A stretch of DNA of 64,000 nt from Candidatus Alcyoniella australis (lineage in GTDB: Bacteria > Lernaellota > Lernaellaia > JAVCCG01 > Alcyoniellaceae). The notes below the pieces were generated by a model. The model ran no database searches. It was not told where the DNA came from and saw only the letters and a program-made list of their open reading frames with translations. Below, one piece after another: positions 17,441 to 26,563 of the stretch (positions within the stretch are counted from its first letter, which is position 1; each line of letters begins with the position of its first letter). The stretch is taken from contig JAVCCG010000107.1 in the NCBI GenBank assembly GCA_030765605.1, forward strand, positions 20,380-84,379, read 5' to 3'. The position numbers and the translations under genes were made by a program.

Positions 17441-18292
17441 ATGTCCGGGGCGCTGAAACGTGAAATCAGTCGCGTAGTACGCCAGGCCCTACGCGAGGAT
17501 TTGGGACCGGGCGACATCACCTCGCATCTGACTTTGCCACAGCGGATCGAGGGCTCGGCGCGGATCGTCGCCCGCCAGGAACTCGTGGTCTCGGGGATCA
17601 ACTGCGCCGCACGCGTTTTCGAGATCGTGCCCGGCAAGGTGCACTGGGAACAGTTCGTGGAGAACGGCCAGCGGATCCAGCGCGGAACCGAATTGGCGCG
17701 GCTGCACGGTCCGGTCTACGCGCTGCTCGCGGGCGAGCGCGTGGCGCTCAACCTATTGCAGCATTTCTCAGGCATCGCCAGCACCACCGCGCGTTACGTG
17801 GCGGCGGTCAAAGGGACCCACGCCAAGATCGTGGACACGCGTAAAACCATGCCCGGTCTGCGCATGCTGCAAAAGGCCGCCGTGGTTCACGGCGGGGGCG
17901 AGAACCACCGCATGGGCCTGTACGACGCAATCCTGATCAAGGACAACCACGTCGACGCCTGCGGCCAGCTGAACTGGGCCGTGGCCATCGCGCGCTCGCG
18001 CATGGAGCAGCCGCTGCCGATCGAGGTCGAGGTGCGCACACTGAAAGAGCTCGAGATGGCGCTCGAGGCCGAGGTCGAGCAGGTCCTGCTGGACAACATG
18101 CGGCCACAGATGATCCGCCGCGCGGTTAAAATCATCCGCCGCACCCGTCCCCAGACCCTGATCGAGGCCAGCGGCGGCGTGATGCTACGCAGCGTGCGGG
18201 AAGTCGCCCTGGCCGGGGTCGACCGGATCAGCGTCGGCGCCCTGACTCACTCGTCCCAGGCGGTGGACATCGCGATGAAGTATTACGAATGA
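17441..18292 (+). CDS. nadC: Nicotinate-nucleotide pyrophosphorylase (quinolinate phosphoribosyltransferase)
   Basis: This 283-residue enzyme converts quinolinate and PRPP to nicotinate mononucleotide in de novo NAD synthesis. Diagnostic blocks are EDLGPGDIT near the N-terminus, DTRKTMPGLR and HRMGLYDAILIKDNH with its catalytic Lys and His, and a C-terminal EASGG phosphate loop. It lies three bases after valS and overlaps birA by four bases (ATGA), so valS, nadC, birA and coaX form one cofactor-related operon. nadA and nadB are not in the window. Confidence 0.96.
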   Translation: MSGALKREISRVVRQALREDLGPGDITSHLTLPQRIEGSARIVARQELVVSGINCAARVFEIVPGKVHWEQFVENGQRIQRGTELARLHGPVYALLAGERVALNLLQHFSGIASTTARYVAAVKGTHAKIVDTRKTMPGLRMLQKAAVVHGGGENHRMGLYDAILIKDNHVDACGQLNWAVAIARSRMEQPLPIEVEVRTLKELEMALEAEVEQVLLDNMRPQMIRRAVKIIRRTRPQTLIEASGGVMLRSVREVALAGVDRISVGALTHSSQAVDIAMKYYE

Positions 18293-19278
18293 GCTGGGCC
18301 GCCGCGCTTAACCTGCTGGAGCGCGAAGACACGCTGTCCGGCGAACAGCTCGGCGAGCTGCTGGGAGTCAGCCGCGCCGCGGTTCACAAAGGCGTGACCC
18401 GTTTGCGGCGCGAAGGATATCGCATCGAGGGGACCGCGGGCCGCGGCTACCGCCTGCTTGAATCCGCATCGCCCTACTGCCAAATCGAGATCGAACGTCG
18501 GCTGCTCAAGGCCGGCTCGAACCTGCCCGTTGTTTTCCGGCGCGAGTGCGACTCGACCAACAGCCTGGCCCTGAGTCTGGAGCCCTCACAGGACTGCGTG
18601 GTGGTCGCGGACAGCCAGCGCGCCGGACACGGTAGGCGCGGACGCGATTGGGTTTCGCCCGCGGGCTGCAATATCTACCTCACACGACTGTTCGAGCGTC
18701 GTCTCAATGCCCAGAGCGCGTCCGAGCTGGTGCTGGTCGCCGGAGCCGCCTGCGCCGCGGCGCTCAATTCTCTGCCCGGAATCCAGGTCGGACTGAAATG
18801 GCCCAACGACATTTACGCCCAAGGCGCAAAGCTCGCCGGCATCCTGGTCGAGGGCGCGCTGGTGGAAACCAGCCTGGTGCGCGCGGCCGTGGGGATCGGG
18901 ATCAACGTCAACATCGACCGCCGCGAGCTGACGCGCCGTATCGATCGTCCGGCCACCAGCCTGCTGGAGCTGACCGGCCGTTGCATTGCGCGCGGCGAAT
19001 TGGTCGCCCAGATAGTGTTGCAACTGGATAAATGGTATGCTCAGTGGCTGAAGGCAGGTTTAAGTAAAGTATTATCCATATATAGCAAACTAGATGTTAT
19101 CAAAGATAATGTTATCGAAGTTGATCTGGCTGATCGCACGTTGGAGGCCCGATCTGAAGGGATCGATCAACAGGGTCGGCTGCTGGTCGTCACAATGGAT
19201 GGAGAGCAGTTGTGCCTGAACTCCGGAGAGGTGACGATTCGACCGGCAACAGGAGTGATTGATGCTGCTGGTAGTTGA
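18289..19278 (+). CDS. birA: Biotin-protein ligase with N-terminal HTH (BirA)
   Basis: A 329-residue bifunctional BirA. A winged-helix domain (1-60, [19 protein letters not shown]) precedes the ligase domain with GHGRRGRDW (biotinoyl-AMP loop) and KWPNDIY, and a C-terminal SH3-like domain. It attaches biotin to carboxylases and can repress biotin genes. It overlaps nadC by four bases and coaX by 17. A stretch of about 90 bases in its C-terminal part (19030-19120) is strikingly A/T-rich for this region yet keeps the reading frame. Confidence 0.95.
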   Translation: MSWAAALNLLEREDTLSGEQLGELLGVSRAAVHKGVTRLRREGYRIEGTAGRGYRLLESASPYCQIEIERRLLKAGSNLPVVFRRECDSTNSLALSLEPSQDCVVVADSQRAGHGRRGRDWVSPAGCNIYLTRLFERRLNAQSASELVLVAGAACAAALNSLPGIQVGLKWPNDIYAQGAKLAGILVEGALVETSLVRAAVGIGINVNIDRRELTRRIDRPATSLLELTGRCIARGELVAQIVLQLDKWYAQWLKAGLSKVLSIYSKLDVIKDNVIEVDLADRTLEARSEGIDQQGRLLVVTMDGEQLCLNSGEVTIRPATGVIDAAGS

Positions 19279-20026
19279 TGTCGGAAATTCGAACATCGTC
19301 CTCGGGATCTACCGGGACCAAGAGCTGATCGCACACTGGCGCTTGGCGACCAACGTCAAGCAGACCTGCGATGAGTACGGGATGATGCTGCTGCAGTTGA
19401 TGCAGCACAGCGACCTGGACAGTAAACAGGTCGACGGCTCGATCATTTCCTGCGTGGTTCCCCCCCTGCTCCAATCGTTTGAGGCCATGGTTCGGATCTA
19501 TTTCAACGTGCGGCCGCTGGTGGTCGGCCCCGGAATCAAGACCGGGATGCCGATCCTTTACGACAATCCGCGCGAGGTCGGAGCGGACCGCATTGTCAAC
19601 GCGGTGGCGGCCTACGAGCGTTTCAAGCGCGCCCTGATCGTCGTGGATTTCGGCACGGCCACGACCCTCGACGCGATCAGCGAGCGCGGCGAATACCTGG
19701 GCGGGGCGATCTGTCCGGGGATTACGATCAGCATGGAGGCGCTGTTTCTTAAGGCGAGTAAGCTGCCGCGCGTAGAGCTGACCAAACCCAAACGGGTAAT
19801 CGGACGCAACACGGTCAACTCGATCCAGTCCGGCATCCTCTACGGCTACGCCGGGCTGGTCGATCGACTGATCGAGCGCATGTCGCAGGAGATGGACGGC
19901 AGCCCCGTTGTCATCGCCACCGGCGGCCTGGCCGAACGAATCTCAATCGAGGCCACGCGGATTGAGCACACCGACAATATGCTGACCCTGGAGGGCCTAC
20001 GGGTAATTTTCGAGCGCAATCCGTAA
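19262..20026 (+). CDS. coaX: Type III pantothenate kinase
   Basis: The 254-residue CoaX phosphorylates pantothenate, the first step of coenzyme A synthesis. It shows the ASKHA-fold motifs [11 protein letters not shown] (phosphate 1), [13 protein letters not shown] and [12 protein letters not shown] (phosphate 2), and GGLAERI near the end. The start is ATG at 19262, with AGGAG six bases upstream; a TTG directly before it is less likely. The gene overlaps birA, a common bacterial arrangement. Confidence 0.96.
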   Translation: MLLVVDVGNSNIVLGIYRDQELIAHWRLATNVKQTCDEYGMMLLQLMQHSDLDSKQVDGSIISCVVPPLLQSFEAMVRIYFNVRPLVVGPGIKTGMPILYDNPREVGADRIVNAVAAYERFKRALIVVDFGTATTLDAISERGEYLGGAICPGITISMEALFLKASKLPRVELTKPKRVIGRNTVNSIQSGILYGYAGLVDRLIERMSQEMDGSPVVIATGGLAERISIEATRIEHTDNMLTLEGLRVIFERNP

Positions 20027-20078
20027 TTCAAGCGCTACAATTGACCATCTATGTATGGTGCTTATTAACAAAATTCTC

Positions 20079-20107
20079 TTGACCATGCGTAATCATCGAA
20101 ATAGATT
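20079..20107 (+). promoter_or_regulatory. Candidate promoter for the first PATAN/J-domain gene
   Basis: TTGACC (20079-20084) and TAGATT (20102-20107) are 17 bases apart in an A/T-rich gap after coaX. A second perfect TTGACA at 20114-20119 has no good -10 partner. The purine-rich leader (20121-20147) holds two copies of AGCAGAAG and only a weak ribosome site. Confidence 0.4.
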
Positions 20108-20148
20108 ATGCTTTTGACATAGCAGAAGAAAAAAGCAGCAGAAGAGAC

Positions 20149-22506
20149 ATGCCCAAAGCAGTATCCATATTCGCCGGATCGTTCAGCGATACGCACCCGG
20201 CTGCGGTCTTATTGGGGATCAACCAGCAACGGGAAAGTGGGGCGCTGTACCTAACCCGCGACAGCGTATTTAAGAAAATCTACTTCCGCATGGGCCTGCC
20301 GATGCTGGTCGAGAGTTCGCTGATTCGCGAAGGCATCATCCGGGTGCTGTGCGACGAGCAACGGATCGACAAGACGATCGTATTCGACGTTGTGTCCCGC
20401 GCCGTCGAAAACGAGCGTAAACCCGAGGAACTGATCGTCGAATCCGGCCTGATCAGCGGCCACCAGATGCAGGAACACTTGCGCACCAACATCGAGAACC
20501 GCCTGATCGAGTGGATGTGCTGGCCCGACGGCGAGTATTGGTTCGAGTTCGGCGAGGAGCCCCCGGAAAACCTGCGCGGCCTGGTGATGAGCTATAAGAT
20601 CTCCGCCGCGGTTTGGAACAAAATGCACTCCGGCCTCGGGGTTCGCCGACTGGAGCACGCCCTGAAGCAGGACATGTCGAGCATCGTCAAGGTACTCAGG
20701 CCGACACAGGATATCCAGGCGGCGATGCACCTGAAGTCGGAGGAGATCCGCTTGCTGCGGATGCTCGACGGAACTCAGACCATCGAGAACCTCTCGTTGA
20801 CCGAAACCATGGAGCACAAGCGCGTCCTGGCGTTGATCTTCGTGCTGGGCATGGCCGGCGTCGTTTCGATCAGCACCCCGATCGAGCATGAAGCGGCTCC
20901 GGACAACAAGCGCGACGCGGCAGACCTCGAGTTCGCAAGGCGGGTGCACCAGGAGCGCGGCCAGATCGAGGAGCGCAACTACTTCGAGATGCTGCGCATC
21001 GGACGCGATTTCGACGACGAGCAGCTTCGTCGTGCGTATTACACGCTGTCGCAGCGCTATCACGAGGACAAACTGTTCACCCGCAGCGATCCGGAGACGC
21101 GCCAGATTGCCGACTCGATATTCCAAAATCTGACCATCGCCTTCGAGACCCTGGGCGGCTACAAACGCTTCCGCGACAGCGGACGCTACGTGGCGATGAT
21201 GCAGCATCACGAGGAGTTCCAATCCAGCCGCGAGAGCCGCCTGCGCAGCCTGCTGCCCTACTTCGACGCCTGCAACGCGATGACGATCGGCGATTCGACG
21301 CGGGCGCTGCAATCGATCCGGGAAGCGATCGACACCTATCCGACCGAGAGCGAGTACCACGGAATCAAGGGCGAGCTGTCGCTGCAAACCGCCAATGACA
21401 AAATCTCGCGCAAGGACGCGATCAGCGTACTTAAAAAATCGCTGTCGCTCGACGGAATGTGCGAGCGCAGCCTGCTGACCATTGCCGGAGCCATGGAATC
21501 CGACGGCAACCTCGAGGAGGCGGCCAAATACTATCGCCGATTGCTGCGCATCGATTCGGAGAACCGCAGCGTGCGCCGCACTCTGCGCGACATTATGCGC
21601 CGCCGTAAGGACAGCCTCTCCTTCCGGGTCGACGACGATCAGCGCAAAGTAATCGCCGAACTCAAGGTCGAAATCGAGGACTACCTCAAACGAATCGAGA
21701 ACGCCAACCACTTCCAGATTCTCAACCTGCCGATGGATTGCGACGGCGACCAAATCAAGAACGCCTACTTCAAACTGGCCAAGAAATTCCACCCGGACCA
21801 CATGCGCAACATGCCCCTCAACCGCGAGATCGAACCGCTGGCCGAGGAGCTGTTCATGCGCATCAACCAGGCCTACCAGGTGCTGATTTCCGAGCAGACC
21901 AGGCGGCTGTACGAGCGCTCGTTGCGCGTCAGCGAGCAGCAGAAGGCGATCGCCGCCAAGATCAGGGGCGGCACGCGACCCGAGGACCAGTTCAAGCAGG
22001 CGCTGATGCTGGTCAAGGACCGAGTCTGGGATCAAGCCCTCGAAGTGTTCAACAAACTCACCCAGCAGGATCCGAAGAACGCCCAGTACGTGGCCTACAA
22101 GGTCTACTGCGAGTTCATGAACCAATTCCGCAGCAGCGCGGACGGCCCGCGCACGCTGATGCGGTTTGACGAAGCCTTCCGCGAAGCGCAAGCGTTGGGA
22201 CCTGATAATCCGGACGTACTCTTCCTCTGGGGCCGGATGTATCGCGTGTTCGGCGATCTGCCGCGCGCCCGGATGCTGTTTCAAAAAGCGCTGAACATTG
22301 ACGACGAACACATCGAGAGCCTGCGCGAGATGCGCCTGATCAAGTCGCGCATCGACGACGAGGAGAGCTCCTCGAGCGGCTTGCTCGGCAAATTGCTCTA
22401 CGGCCGCCCCAAGGAAGAATCCGCCGAGGGTAAGTCGACCAAGACCGAATCGAAAAAAGAACAGCCGGACGACCAAACCCCGTGGTACAAAAAAAAGCTG
22501 TTCTAG
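20149..22506 (+). CDS. PATAN (DUF4388) protein with two J domains and TPR repeats
   Basis: A 785-residue cytoplasmic protein. Residues about 10-240 form a PATAN/DUF4388-like region (GALYLTRDSVFKKIYFRMG, then a helical part ending WMCWPDGEYWFEF). A first J domain (278-345) has HED (305-307) in place of HPD; a second (520-592) has intact HPD at 548-550, so only the second should stimulate a DnaK ATPase. TPR-like helices lie between and after them. The C-terminus is a charged, likely disordered tail. The next gene has the same parts in another order, so the two probably work together, perhaps as a DnaK-linked scaffold. Function unproven. Confidence 0.8.
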   Translation: MPKAVSIFAGSFSDTHPAAVLLGINQQRESGALYLTRDSVFKKIYFRMGLPMLVESSLIREGIIRVLCDEQRIDKTIVFDVVSRAVENERKPEELIVESGLISGHQMQEHLRTNIENRLIEWMCWPDGEYWFEFGEEPPENLRGLVMSYKISAAVWNKMHSGLGVRRLEHALKQDMSSIVKVLRPTQDIQAAMHLKSEEIRLLRMLDGTQTIENLSLTETMEHKRVLALIFVLGMAGVVSISTPIEHEAAPDNKRDAADLEFARRVHQERGQIEERNYFEMLRIGRDFDDEQLRRAYYTLSQRYHEDKLFTRSDPETRQIADSIFQNLTIAFETLGGYKRFRDSGRYVAMMQHHEEFQSSRESRLRSLLPYFDACNAMTIGDSTRALQSIREAIDTYPTESEYHGIKGELSLQTANDKISRKDAISVLKKSLSLDGMCERSLLTIAGAMESDGNLEEAAKYYRRLLRIDSENRSVRRTLRDIMRRRKDSLSFRVDDDQRKVIAELKVEIEDYLKRIENANHFQILNLPMDCDGDQIKNAYFKLAKKFHPDHMRNMPLNREIEPLAEELFMRINQAYQVLISEQTRRLYERSLRVSEQQKAIAAKIRGGTRPEDQFKQALMLVKDRVWDQALEVFNKLTQQDPKNAQYVAYKVYCEFMNQFRSSADGPRTLMRFDEAFREAQALGPDNPDVLFLWGRMYRVFGDLPRARMLFQKALNIDDEHIESLREMRLIKSRIDDEESSSSGLLGKLLYGRPKEESAEGKSTKTESKKEQPDDQTPWYKKKLF

Positions 22507-22537
22507 CCCGAATTATCCTTTTTCCTAGGAGCCGCGA

Positions 22538-22570
22538 ATGACCAGAACCCCTAAGGATCCCAATGGCTAG
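22538..22570 (+). CDS. Ten-codon leader ORF overlapping the next gene's start
   Basis: An ATG at 22538 with AGGAG six bases upstream opens a reading frame for MTRTPKDPNG, ending at TAG 22568-22570, five bases past the ATG of the 1160-residue gene. Its translation would carry a ribosome through the hairpin that covers the downstream ribosome site. Its existence is inferred from the start signals and position; no peptide evidence. Confidence 0.4.
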   Translation: MTRTPKDPNG

Positions 22571-22580
22571 TCGGATCCTT
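22553..22580 (+). promoter_or_regulatory. Perfect inverted repeat enclosing a start codon
   Basis: AAGGATCC (22553-22560) and GGATCCTT (22573-22580) are exact reverse complements separated by 12 bases that contain the ATG at 22563. In RNA the stem would bury the AAGGA ribosome site and put the start codon in the loop. ATCCTT at 22515-22520 could pair with the same AAGGAT instead. This looks like a translation switch coupled to the leader ORF. Confidence 0.5.
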
Positions 22581-25500
22581 GTCGTTGAAAACGACGACGG
22601 CGAATGGGAATTCCTCAGCGAGGTATTCAACGTTCGCGGTGAAACCGCAGTACGCGCGGTCAACGGCGATCAGGCCCTGGAACTGCTGAAAAAGAAGCCG
22701 GGCTGGGGCCTGATAATCATCGAATCGCTGCTGCCCAAACGTAGCGGAGCCGAGCTTTGCCTGACAATCAAGGAGACCGCCGAGGGCCGTCAGACGCCGG
22801 TGCTGCTGATCGGCTCGATCTTTAAAAACTTCAAAATTGCTCAACAGGCAAAATTCAAGTTCCGCGCCGACGACCTGCTGATCAAGCCCTTCACCCTGGA
22901 CGAGCTGGAGCAGAAACTCTCGTTGCACCTCGAGGGCATGTCCCTGGAACAGTTGCAGCAGCTCGATCAAAAACGCATTAAGGGCTCAGAGATCGACGCC
23001 GCGCCTCCGGCCAAGTTGGACCTCGCCGGCAGCCTGGAGAATATCCGCGTCGGCAGGCTGCTGTCGTGGATCGCCGAACACGAGGAGACCGGCGCCCTAC
23101 GGGTTGTCGCCGGACAGTCGGTGCGCTGCGTTTACTTCAAGCGCGGCAAGATCGTTTACGCCTCGAGCCGCTCGTGCGGACAGAGCTTGGGCCAGATGCT
23201 GCTAAAACGCGGCGTGATCGACCAACCGACGCTGGTGCAATCGCTGCAACAGATGATCGAGCACGACCGCCGACAGGGCGAGGCGCTGTTGCAGATGCAG
23301 GTGCTCACGCCGCACCAGCTCTACAAGTCGCTCTCCGAACACGTCGCTCGGATCGTCGTCGACCTGTTCTCGATCCGCGTCGGCGCCTATTACTTCGAGC
23401 TGCTCAGTGGCGTGCCCGGCTTAAACCTGGCGCTGCAGATCGATCTGAGCGCCATCGTCTTCGAGGGAATCCGCCGCTACTACAGTCCCAGCGGCCTCGA
23501 GGAGGAGTTCAGCGAGCTGTCCAAGTTCTACATCCACCCGGTGGTCGGCGGCCCGTTCCAGATTCCGAACCTGTCGCTGAGCAGCCAGGAGAAGCGCTTC
23601 GCCTCCTCGATCGACGGTTCGGCCAACGCGTCGGATGTCTTTGAATCGACCGACATGGGAGACTTCGACGTGCGGGCGCTGACGCTGGGAATGATCATGC
23701 TCGGGTCGGTCAAGCTCGACATGCTGCCCGCCTCCGAACACCCGCAGCAGGGGGGCATCCCCTACGGGCAACCCGACCGCTCCAAGAATAACGACGTCAA
23801 CGCCTATATGGACGAGATCGAGACGCTCTACAACCGTCTGCGCAGCGCAACCGAGGCCGAGGCGCTCGAGCTCGATCAGGAGCAGGACGCCGATTCGGCG
23901 TTAAAGGCCTACATTGTCGCGGCGACCTCACTGCACAACCGCCTGCTGTTCTCTAAAGCTTCGGCCATCGCCCGCGCCAGGGCCGACGCCTCACTGCTGA
24001 TCCTGCACTCCGCCTACTCCTCGTTCGCCTTGCCCGACCTGGATCCCAACGCGGTCAGGCCGGCCCCGGAACCCGACACCCGTTCGGTCGACAAGGCCGA
24101 CGTGATCCGCGCCTCGCTGGAGTTCGTCAACGGCAGAGCGAAGTTCGACGACGCCCAATACAGCGCGGCGTTCGAGCTGTTCGAGCGATCTTCGCAGCTC
24201 GACCCCCTGCGCGGCGAGTACTTCGCCTGGAGCGGATGGGCGCTGTTCAACGAAGCCCTGGTTACCGCCGACGAGCAAAAGAACGAACGCGCCCGCGAGC
24301 TGATCGATCACGCGCTGATGCTCGACCCCAACCTGTCCGACGGCCACCTGTTCAAGGGATTGACCCACAAGCACTCCGGCGATATGCCCTCGGCGGAAAA
24401 CTCACTGGAGTTCGCCGCCGACCTGCGTCCGAACCACGCCCAGACGCTGATCGAGCTGCGGGAGATCTATCGGCGGAAGCGCCTGGATCAACAGAACATC
24501 AAACGCAACGTCATGGACAGCGAGGCGCTGAAGGCCTACATCTCGCACATCGAATCCTGGTACCAGGCCCAAGCCGCCAAGAACCTCTACGAGTTGCTCA
24601 GCTTGAGTCCGGAAGACGACCCGCGGCAGGCGCGACAGATCTACTTCGACCTGGCCGAGACCATCAGGCCGCCGAAGATCTACGCCAACAGCCCGCTGTT
24701 GATCCAGGAGATGGCCGACGAAATCTTCCATCGGCTGACCGAGGCTTACGAGACGATCAGCGATCCGCATAAACACGAGCTGTACCAGCAAGAGCTCGAG
24801 CGCAATGAGCAGCCGCTGGACGAGGCCACCCTCTCCCAGTGTCTTGAACAGGCCCAGACCCTGCGCAAACGCGCCCAATCGATGTTGGAAGCCAACGACA
24901 TCCGCGGCGCTGGCCAGCTGTTCAAGCGCTCCCACGCCACCCACGGCGAGGACCTTCACAGCTTGGTCGGCTACGGCGAATGTCTGTATCGCGATTACTC
25001 CGGATTCGGCATCTCCAAAGCCCAGGCGTTTCAAAAGGCCAAGGGTATTATGCACCAGGCGCTCAACTCCGATCCGACCCTGGCCAAGGCCCACGCGGTG
25101 CTCGGGCGAATCTATCTGGACGAGCACAAAATCGAACTCGCCGAGGAGGAGTTCGACAAGACCCTCGAGCTCGATCCGCGCAATCTGCAGGCGCTCCACG
25201 GCTTCAGAATGCTGCACTCGGGTCAGTGGCACGAACGTCGACGACAGCAAACCAAGGCCGGCAACGAGGAGCTGCAGCTGCTGCGCGACGAGCTTGAAAA
25301 GCGCTACGACAAATTGTACGGCGTCGACTACGTTCAGGCCCTTGACGTGTCGATCGACTCCGAGGACGAAGACGTCGATGGCGCCTACCGGCAAAAGATC
25401 GAGGAACTCTCCGCTCTGGACAACGCCGATCTGATGGACTCCGACTCAGTGACCAAGGTGCTGGTCCACCAAATCCGGCGTCGACTGTCCGACGCAGACT

Positions 25501-26045
25501 GGATCCTTTCGACCTCCGAGGGCAGGACCGCGGTGGCCAGCACGTTGAAGTCGCGCAAGGAACGCGACAGGATCCACCGCGTCAAAGAGTTGAACACGGC
25601 TCGCGAGTGCATGGAGCTCGGATGGGACGCTTTGCGCGATAAGGACATGCAGACCGCCCAGGCCGCATATTCCCGGGCAACGCGGCTCGCCCCGGGTTCT
25701 GGTCCGGCCAAATCGCTGGTGGCATTGTGCCGTTGGCGCAGCGCGGCCGAGGGTGAGCCCGGACTGGAACAGCGCAACGAGGCGTTGGATGCCGCACGCG
25801 AGGCGTCCAAGGTCGATCCCGACGCCTGGGAAGTCTGGTACGCCCTGGGGCTAATTCAGAAGGCACGCGGCAGCACCAAGGAGGCGATCGCCTGGTTGAA
25901 AAAGGCCGCCGCCCTGGCGCCCAACGTCCCCGAGGTGCAGCGCGACCTCAAGCTGCTGTCCTCGCGCAGCAACACCGAAAAGGTCTATCTCAAGGATTTA
26001 ATCGTCGATCGTCTGAAGAGCCTTTTTCGCCGCAATAAAGGCTAG
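22563..26045 (+). CDS. Pseudo-receiver / PATAN / J-like / TPR protein
   Basis: A 1160-residue soluble protein. Residues 1-123 are a CheY-like domain with Lys108 conserved, but Glu54 at the phospho-acceptor site (LIIIESLLP), so it is probably locked or unregulated. Residues about 150-380 are a PATAN/DUF4388 domain (ETGALRVVAGQSVRCVYFKRG). TPR-like repeats run through about 500-640 and 755 to the end, around a degenerate J-like domain (about 665-740) whose HPD is lost. It follows the 785-residue relative by 57 bases and ends at a CTAG shared with the converging gene. AAGGA is five bases before the ATG. Role unknown; signalling scaffold is inference. Confidence 0.8.
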   Translation: MASRILVVENDDGEWEFLSEVFNVRGETAVRAVNGDQALELLKKKPGWGLIIIESLLPKRSGAELCLTIKETAEGRQTPVLLIGSIFKNFKIAQQAKFKFRADDLLIKPFTLDELEQKLSLHLEGMSLEQLQQLDQKRIKGSEIDAAPPAKLDLAGSLENIRVGRLLSWIAEHEETGALRVVAGQSVRCVYFKRGKIVYASSRSCGQSLGQMLLKRGVIDQPTLVQSLQQMIEHDRRQGEALLQMQVLTPHQLYKSLSEHVARIVVDLFSIRVGAYYFELLSGVPGLNLALQIDLSAIVFEGIRRYYSPSGLEEEFSELSKFYIHPVVGGPFQIPNLSLSSQEKRFASSIDGSANASDVFESTDMGDFDVRALTLGMIMLGSVKLDMLPASEHPQQGGIPYGQPDRSKNNDVNAYMDEIETLYNRLRSATEAEALELDQEQDADSALKAYIVAATSLHNRLLFSKASAIARARADASLLILHSAYSSFALPDLDPNAVRPAPEPDTRSVDKADVIRASLEFVNGRAKFDDAQYSAAFELFERSSQLDPLRGEYFAWSGWALFNEALVTADEQKNERARELIDHALMLDPNLSDGHLFKGLTHKHSGDMPSAENSLEFAADLRPNHAQTLIELREIYRRKRLDQQNIKRNVMDSEALKAYISHIESWYQAQAAKNLYELLSLSPEDDPRQARQIYFDLAETIRPPKIYANSPLLIQEMADEIFHRLTEAYETISDPHKHELYQQELERNEQPLDEATLSQCLEQAQTLRKRAQSMLEANDIRGAGQLFKRSHATHGEDLHSLVGYGECLYRDYSGFGISKAQAFQKAKGIMHQALNSDPTLAKAHAVLGRIYLDEHKIELAEEEFDKTLELDPRNLQALHGFRMLHSGQWHERRRQQTKAGNEELQLLRDELEKRYDKLYGVDYVQALDVSIDSEDEDVDGAYRQKIEELSALDNADLMDSDSVTKVLVHQIRRRLSDADWILSTSEGRTAVASTLKSRKERDRIHRVKELNTARECMELGWDALRDKDMQTAQAAYSRATRLAPGSGPAKSLVALCRWRSAAEGEPGLEQRNEALDAAREASKVDPDAWEVWYALGLIQKARGSTKEAIAWLKKAAALAPNVPEVQRDLKLLSSRSNTEKVYLKDLIVDRLKSLFRRNKG

Positions 26046-26563
26046 CGCGATTCTTTCTTGCCGCCGCCCGTCAACTGATCGCTGATCCGCGCCTTGTAGT
26101 ACAGATATCCCGCCAGAATCACCGTGCACAGTAGGGTCAGCGTCATGCCCATCGCCCGCCAGCGTCCGGCCAAAGAGATCGTCATCGTCAATCCGAATAC
26201 CAGGCCAAAGACGCTGGGCAGAACCAGCCCCAGCCAGATCTTGGATTCCTGCTCTTCAAGACTCTTGGCGTGCGTCGGAATTGCGATGACCTGAATCAGA
26301 TGTTGGCGGTTGAGCCGGGCGATGCGCCGCTTTTCGATCGGCAGCCGCTCGTCGTCCACCGACTCGCTATAGCGGCGGATCGCCGTTTTGATCAGAGAAT
26401 TGCGCAGACAAAATCCGACGTAGCGGTTGTGCGTCTGCTGGTCGAGTTCCGCTGCGCACACCTCGCTCCAGAGCTGTTCTTCGGCGGCCAGTTGTTCTGC
26501 TGAGAGTTGATTGACCTGCGGCGTAAGATAGTCGGGGCGATCCTTGCGATCCTGGTCAGTCAA
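26042..26563 (-). CDS. Small two-helix membrane protein, function unknown
   Basis: A 173-residue protein with a charged N-terminal helical region (about 1-105) and two C-terminal membrane segments (about 108-130 and 138-157), then a Lys/Arg-rich tail. No family recognised. The frame opens with TTG at 26563 directly after the stop of the upstream HEAT-like gene, so translational coupling is likely. Its stop overlaps that of the converging 1160-residue gene in a shared CTAG. Confidence 0.6.
   Translation of the reverse strand: MTDQDRKDRPDYLTPQVNQLSAEQLAAEEQLWSEVCAAELDQQTHNRYVGFCLRNSLIKTAIRRYSESVDDERLPIEKRRIARLNRQHLIQVIAIPTHAKSLEEQESKIWLGLVLPSVFGLVFGLTMTISLAGRWRAMGMTLTLLCTVILAGYLYYKARISDQLTGGGKKESR

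Noticed and set aside
20251-22476. 741-codon open frame on the minus strand
   Set aside because: Antisense to the PATAN/J-domain gene, with low-complexity Leu/Val/Gly/His content and no domain.
26041-26046. Two converging genes sharing a CTAG at their stops
   Set aside because: Both stops are ordinary TAG codons; the palindrome is a natural result of overlap.
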